Shown piece by piece: positions 59,796 through 64,000 of a stretch of 64,000 nt of DNA (positions are counted from its first letter, which is position 1; each line of letters begins with the position of its first letter). Source of the stretch: Haemonchus contortus (taxonomy: Eukaryota > Nematoda > Chromadorea > Rhabditida > Trichostrongylidae); assembly GCA_000469685.2 (NCBI GenBank), contig LS997562.1:34666215-34730214 (forward strand), read 5' to 3'. The position numbers and the translations under genes are program-made. The notes under the pieces were generated by a model. That model made no database searches, was not told the DNA's origin, and saw nothing but the letters and a program-made list of their open reading frames with translations.

Positions 59796-62227
59796 TTCGC
59801 CCAGGCTATGCGAATGTTGGATCTCATCCCACAAGCGAGGTTGAATAATGCCAAAAACTAAAGCCAAAAAAATCTAAACTGGGAAATTGTCATAGAAAGT
59901 TATTTGAATTCAGTATAAGAAAGGAAGAAATGAAAGAAAGCTCAGGTCAAGAATTCAGTGGATCCAGTAGATTATGGCCAAGCTTAGCAGCATTCAAAGT
60001 TTGTACATATTCCATTTTGACAAAGTCGTTTTCATTCCATGAAAAATCTTTTAGGAATAGATGTCAAATGAAACGAAGAATGGCTCCCACCCTAGGACCA
60101 TAAAAGCTGCTGTAGCAAGATAAATTTGGGAGTTTCACATTCCTCTCGGGTAAATGAGAGAAAAACGTGGTTTCTGGAGGTCGCTAACGATTCAAGAACG
60201 AAAGAAAGGTTTCAGAGGAAATGTAGCTCTGGTGTAATGGTTCAGATTGGCCTGCAGGGAAGAAAAGTAAAAAGTGGAAATGAGAAACGAAATGACGACG
60301 GAATCACATCTGGCTGGACATATCACACATTCAACAACCGCTCGAAGCGTTGGAATAATTTCACAATCACAGTGCTGAGCTCGAATTTTTCCATCTCAGA
60401 GGGTCTGACCCCTGAATTTCGATTTTTCAAAGGTACTTTAGTGGCAGTGAAACATATCCAGAGCAGCACGGGAGGCCCTTGTCCACAGTGCCCACGTCAC
60501 CCAGACCCATTTGCATGTCATTTGATACTGAATAATAACATGGGGAAATTCGCCTACCAAGAAAAAAGTGCATTATGGAGTTCAGTGGAGCGAATGAAAC
60601 GCCCGAGGAATTGCATCTGGTAAGCTGAGTGGGATGAGATTAGCTCAGAGGGTCTTCATGGGTGAAGTCCGTGTCCTACCGAATAATTCCATTCGAGTTA
60701 GCTTCATAAGGGCAAACTATTTTTGATGCTACTGCAGTTTCTAATTAATGATTGTAAAGCTAATATTTGATGATATTTTTAGCTATCATTACTGCTAACA
60801 TATTATCATTATGAAACTTTTATGATAATGCCATTTTATGATTGCGTTTCTTTCATGATTAGGCTAACTGGATATGCAAGAGCCTGGTACTTTTATAGAG
60901 CATATATTCATAGAACAGTTGATGGATGACCGTGAGCAGCATCATCTTTAGCTTTTACTCCTGTGATTATTGATTATTGTTTACGGTAGCTTACACTGTA
61001 AACAGATGGCTATGGTAAAAAGGAAGTAGGGTCAGCCCTGGCAACGGCGGCGATGGTACCCCCGTTGATTCTGCAGTATGACTAGTTCCAAGAATTGACG
61101 AAAATGCCATAATGCTCCTGAACCCACTCCAAATTTGCTCTGGAATCTCAGGACTACACGTTCGAACGGCTGAGGTGGCTCCAAGTGCAGCAGGGCCGCC
61201 TTCCAAGCAGAGAAAATTTCCCAGTGTATCCGCTTTTGCTGGGGATAAGTTCCACACCACCTCGATGTTGTCTCGACCTACTTCCTGAGATTGTCTAACT
61301 GAAAAGTTACTCGCCCATAATCCTCGAAGGGCTATGGGACGATCTCTGGCAAAATTTTCTTTCTGATGTCAATTTGTTACAGTTTTAGAAGTTTCAAGCA
61401 AGCCAATCTCCCAGTAGCTGGAAAAAGGAGTCAACTAGAGTGGTATATGTTAATAGTAACCTCCCCACGTTATAAAATGGCAACCAGATGGTTGACAAGA
61501 CGACATAAATCTAACTTACAGCGAGAAATAACCTAATGTTTATGTAATACTAAAATGCCAGACTTGCCATCCGGAGCCATCTCGCCTGAGCACCGCCCTT
61601 AGAACAGATGGTTTTGTTATGGCAGCGGAGGTTGTTATGGTTAAGCAACATGGACTTGAAAAACCTATCCCAATGGTGGAACTAGAAATCCACTGATATC
61701 ATTAGAATTGATGGGAAATCTGCAAAGTCTACCGAGGATCCAAGGCCCCCGTTCAACTCCCTCACCACAGACTCAAACATTTTCAGTTGACACCATTTTG
61801 ACCAAATTTCTGCCAAAAATATGCTGTTGGAAATGAAAGAAGAGGTCAACTGCTGAAGCGAGCATTCATTTTGGGAAGTCGTTAATGATTCGCTGGAAAG
61901 AAAGGCTACTGGTTACTACTCTGCCAAAATTTGAATTTCTCTAGATTGGCGTAAGTTCTCTTCTGGAGTCTATAGCATCCAGGACTGGGCAGTATCAGGT
62001 CTCTGCCGTACCACAGTGGCAGATGCTCATCTAATTTCAATAGGCTAGTGCTACAGGTGATAGATGCTTCTGGAAGTGTAGAGAGAGGAGGCTAGTGCGT
62101 GGCTCTCATTAGGGGCGATCCAGCCCACCCACTAGTTCGTAATCTATTGAAATGACAAAAATGTATGACTTTATTAGAACATTTAATAAGTTGAGGCCGA
62201 CCAACGCCGACTCTACAATGAGACTTG
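59796..62227. other. No gene recognised; weak A box at 60650
   Basis: The longest frame (60126-60623, plus, 165 codons) has no domain. At this length about two such frames are expected by chance in 64 kb. TAGCTCAGAGG near 60650 fits the A-box consensus, but no B box follows. Confidence 0.4.
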
Positions 62228-62530
62228 GGAGATGTGCTATAGTGGAAAGTGGCGCACTATCACACACGCTGCGTTTGAAGATCGATTCCCGGCTCAACAT
62301 CGTCAAGTTCAACCAAGTTCCCTATCCCAGCGGAGTCGGTTACTTGGCACCAGGCTCGTCTTGGAGGATAAAAGCACTGACTTGTACATTAACTGGCCAG
62401 TTCAAGTCATTGTGTAGGTCATTTACGCATCCAATACACCACTCCGATTCTAAACTGAAGTCGGATGCAGGACGTATCCCTAATTGACTTGCAGGCTTAA
62501 TCAGCGCCAAAGATTTCATCCTTTATCTTT
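62228..62530 (+). mobile_element. Full-length tRNA-derived SINE
   Basis: The head has TGCTATAGTGG (A box, one mismatch), then AAAGTGGCGCACTATCACAC, and AGATCGATTCC (B box, two mismatches). The core follows (CAGGCTCGTCTTGGAGGATA, AAAGCACTGACTTGTACATT, AACTGGCCAGTTCAAGTCAT, CACTCCGATTCTAAACTGAA), and the 3' end is CAAAGATTTCATCCTTTATC. Two open frames at 62152-62487 are artefacts of this copy. Confidence 0.85.
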
Positions 62531-64000
62531 GACCATTTTATTGATGTATCCCAAGGACAGGAGAACAAGACAGATTGAAGGCTTCATTCAAAATTCTTAT
62601 AATTGGATTCAAAGATGGGACCGAGAGAAATACTGAAAAAGGTGGACTTTCAGAATCACACTGCATCAAGGAACAAAGGATTGCTCGAATTCTAAGAGAT
62701 TGAAGTTTACTGTCATATCCACGTTTTAGAAGTACATAAGTTTTCTACAAGTATGCACTTTATGCGCACCTAAGTACGGGCTAATTAGTTTTTCTTTATT
62801 AGAATTGATAGATGTGCAACTCAATTCTAATGCGAGGATATAATACTATCCATTAGCCCGAATGGACATGTGAGCTGCTCATAAATATGTGAGATGTTTA
62901 TAAGTTGAAACTAATATTTGAAAAGAATCGTATTCCTAGTACATGCATACTTTTACTAAATAGGTAAGTACTTACAGTTAGCCTGAGTACTAATATTCGA
63001 TTCGATGGGATATGTGCCCCTTTGGCGAACAGAGAAGGGTCATGTCGACTCGGGGACGTGGCCGTGACAGGGACGAATGGGGGCGTTCCTGACACGCGTT
63101 AAATAGGTTCGATTATCAACCGGTTGACAGATGACATCGACATGTTGAGTGAAAATTAAGTACAAATTTAGATCAGAGAGTGGAATTCTGAGAATAAAAA
63201 GTTCTTCAAATGTTTGTATCCGTAGCCGCACTTCCTGTGTACTCGACACAGTGTACATAATAGCTACAAGGTCCTCCAAGCTGTGAACCGTTAACTTGCC
63301 CACCTTCAGGTGTTGACGTTACCGATGGTGGTGGCCGATAGTCCACGCTTCTTTTGGGATAATCGATTTGGTGGTAGTGAAATTTTAATCGCAAGCTTCG
63401 GATTGTGGCAAGGGTACAGAGTTATGAGCAAGACAGCTAGCTGGTCAGTTTCGGACGAGAGTGAATAAGACCTGTCAAACAGGGTGCTTACCCATTACAC
63501 TAAGGACTGGGTTCTTAAAAGAATCCTTTAGATCTTGAAGAAGAATAAAACATATCAAGATTCCAGAAAAACGACCAGGAAACAGAGGATCGTTTAGTTC
63601 ATTTGGGAGGTTTCAGTTTTGCAAGTTCTTTACCCAAGATATGAAAAATCCAGACCAACATGAAGTTCCTCAACTCGCCACCAAGATCATCATACATACC
63701 AGAGGAACAGAGAGTCATTGAAAGAACTCGGTTTTTACAGTAATACCTTTGTGGGTCCTGGCCTGGAAACCTGGTTGCGATGCAACATAGCCAGATTGCT
63801 ACGTTATCTACCTACGCCGCCCGCGTCCTTTTTGCCCAGATTCTCTTTCAATGCATTTTAAATGCGAAGAAATTAAGGCGTGCGTATACAAATAAAGTAA
63901 TTGTCATGGAATGAAATACGATTTCAGTGACATTCTGCACCCCTAGCATTTTACTCCATCACAAAATTACTGTGGGAATCAGGTTCCTGAACCTTTCCAA
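62531..64000. other. No gene recognised
   Basis: No conserved frame, RNA gene or family repeat was identified up to the window end. Confidence 0.4.

Noticed and set aside
60126..60623. 165-codon plus-strand open frame
   Set aside because: No recognisable motif beyond chance short matches; length is within random expectation.
1..64000. CRISPR array, rRNA genes, bacterial operon or phage content
   Set aside because: No regularly spaced direct repeats, no conserved rRNA segments and no dense coding; the content is eukaryotic.

Overview
The window looks like nuclear genomic DNA of a nematode, and most of it is non-coding. Three things point that way. One spliced neuropeptide receptor gene has the sequence signature of the worm-expanded DMSR/myosuppressin-type GPCR group. 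Its introns have TTTCAG/TTTTAG acceptors and four of them are only 71-78 bp or little more than a transposon insertion. A decayed non-LTR retrotransposon has a C-terminus of the kind common in parasitic and free-living nematodes. There is no operon layout, no ribosome binding sites and no dense ORFs, so it is not bacterial or phage DNA.

Layout. 1-6123: no gene seen, three SINE copies. 6124-12323 (minus): a complete nine-exon GPCR gene predicted to encode 381 residues, assembled here exon by exon with consistent phases and GT-AG junctions. 12324-16838: no recognisable gene. 16839-17101 (minus): a possible first exon of a second gene. 17102-40160: gene-poor, with SINE copies, a tandem duplication, homopolymers and microsatellites. 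40160-40530 (plus): remnant of a non-LTR reverse transcriptase 3' end with several frameshifts. 40530-64000: gene-poor, with two CpG-rich inverted-repeat elements, a 45-bp near-perfect palindrome, AT-rich low-complexity DNA, more SINE copies and a few low-confidence candidate exons on the minus strand.

The most interesting signal is a dispersed repeat family, about 280-300 bp when full length, present in at least eleven copies or fragments on both strands. Its 5' end is tRNA-like, with pol III A and B boxes about 33 bp apart. Its body is a conserved unrelated core and it ends in a pyrimidine/TTTATC-rich 3' end. This is the structure of a tRNA-derived SINE. One copy fills most of intron 5 of the GPCR gene in the sense orientation. 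A partner LINE for its mobilisation cannot be identified here; the retrotransposon remnant is only a candidate.

Limits: exons outside the GPCR were judged by eye from splice-site context and amino-acid texture, so they carry low confidence. Genes with long introns and small exons could have been missed.
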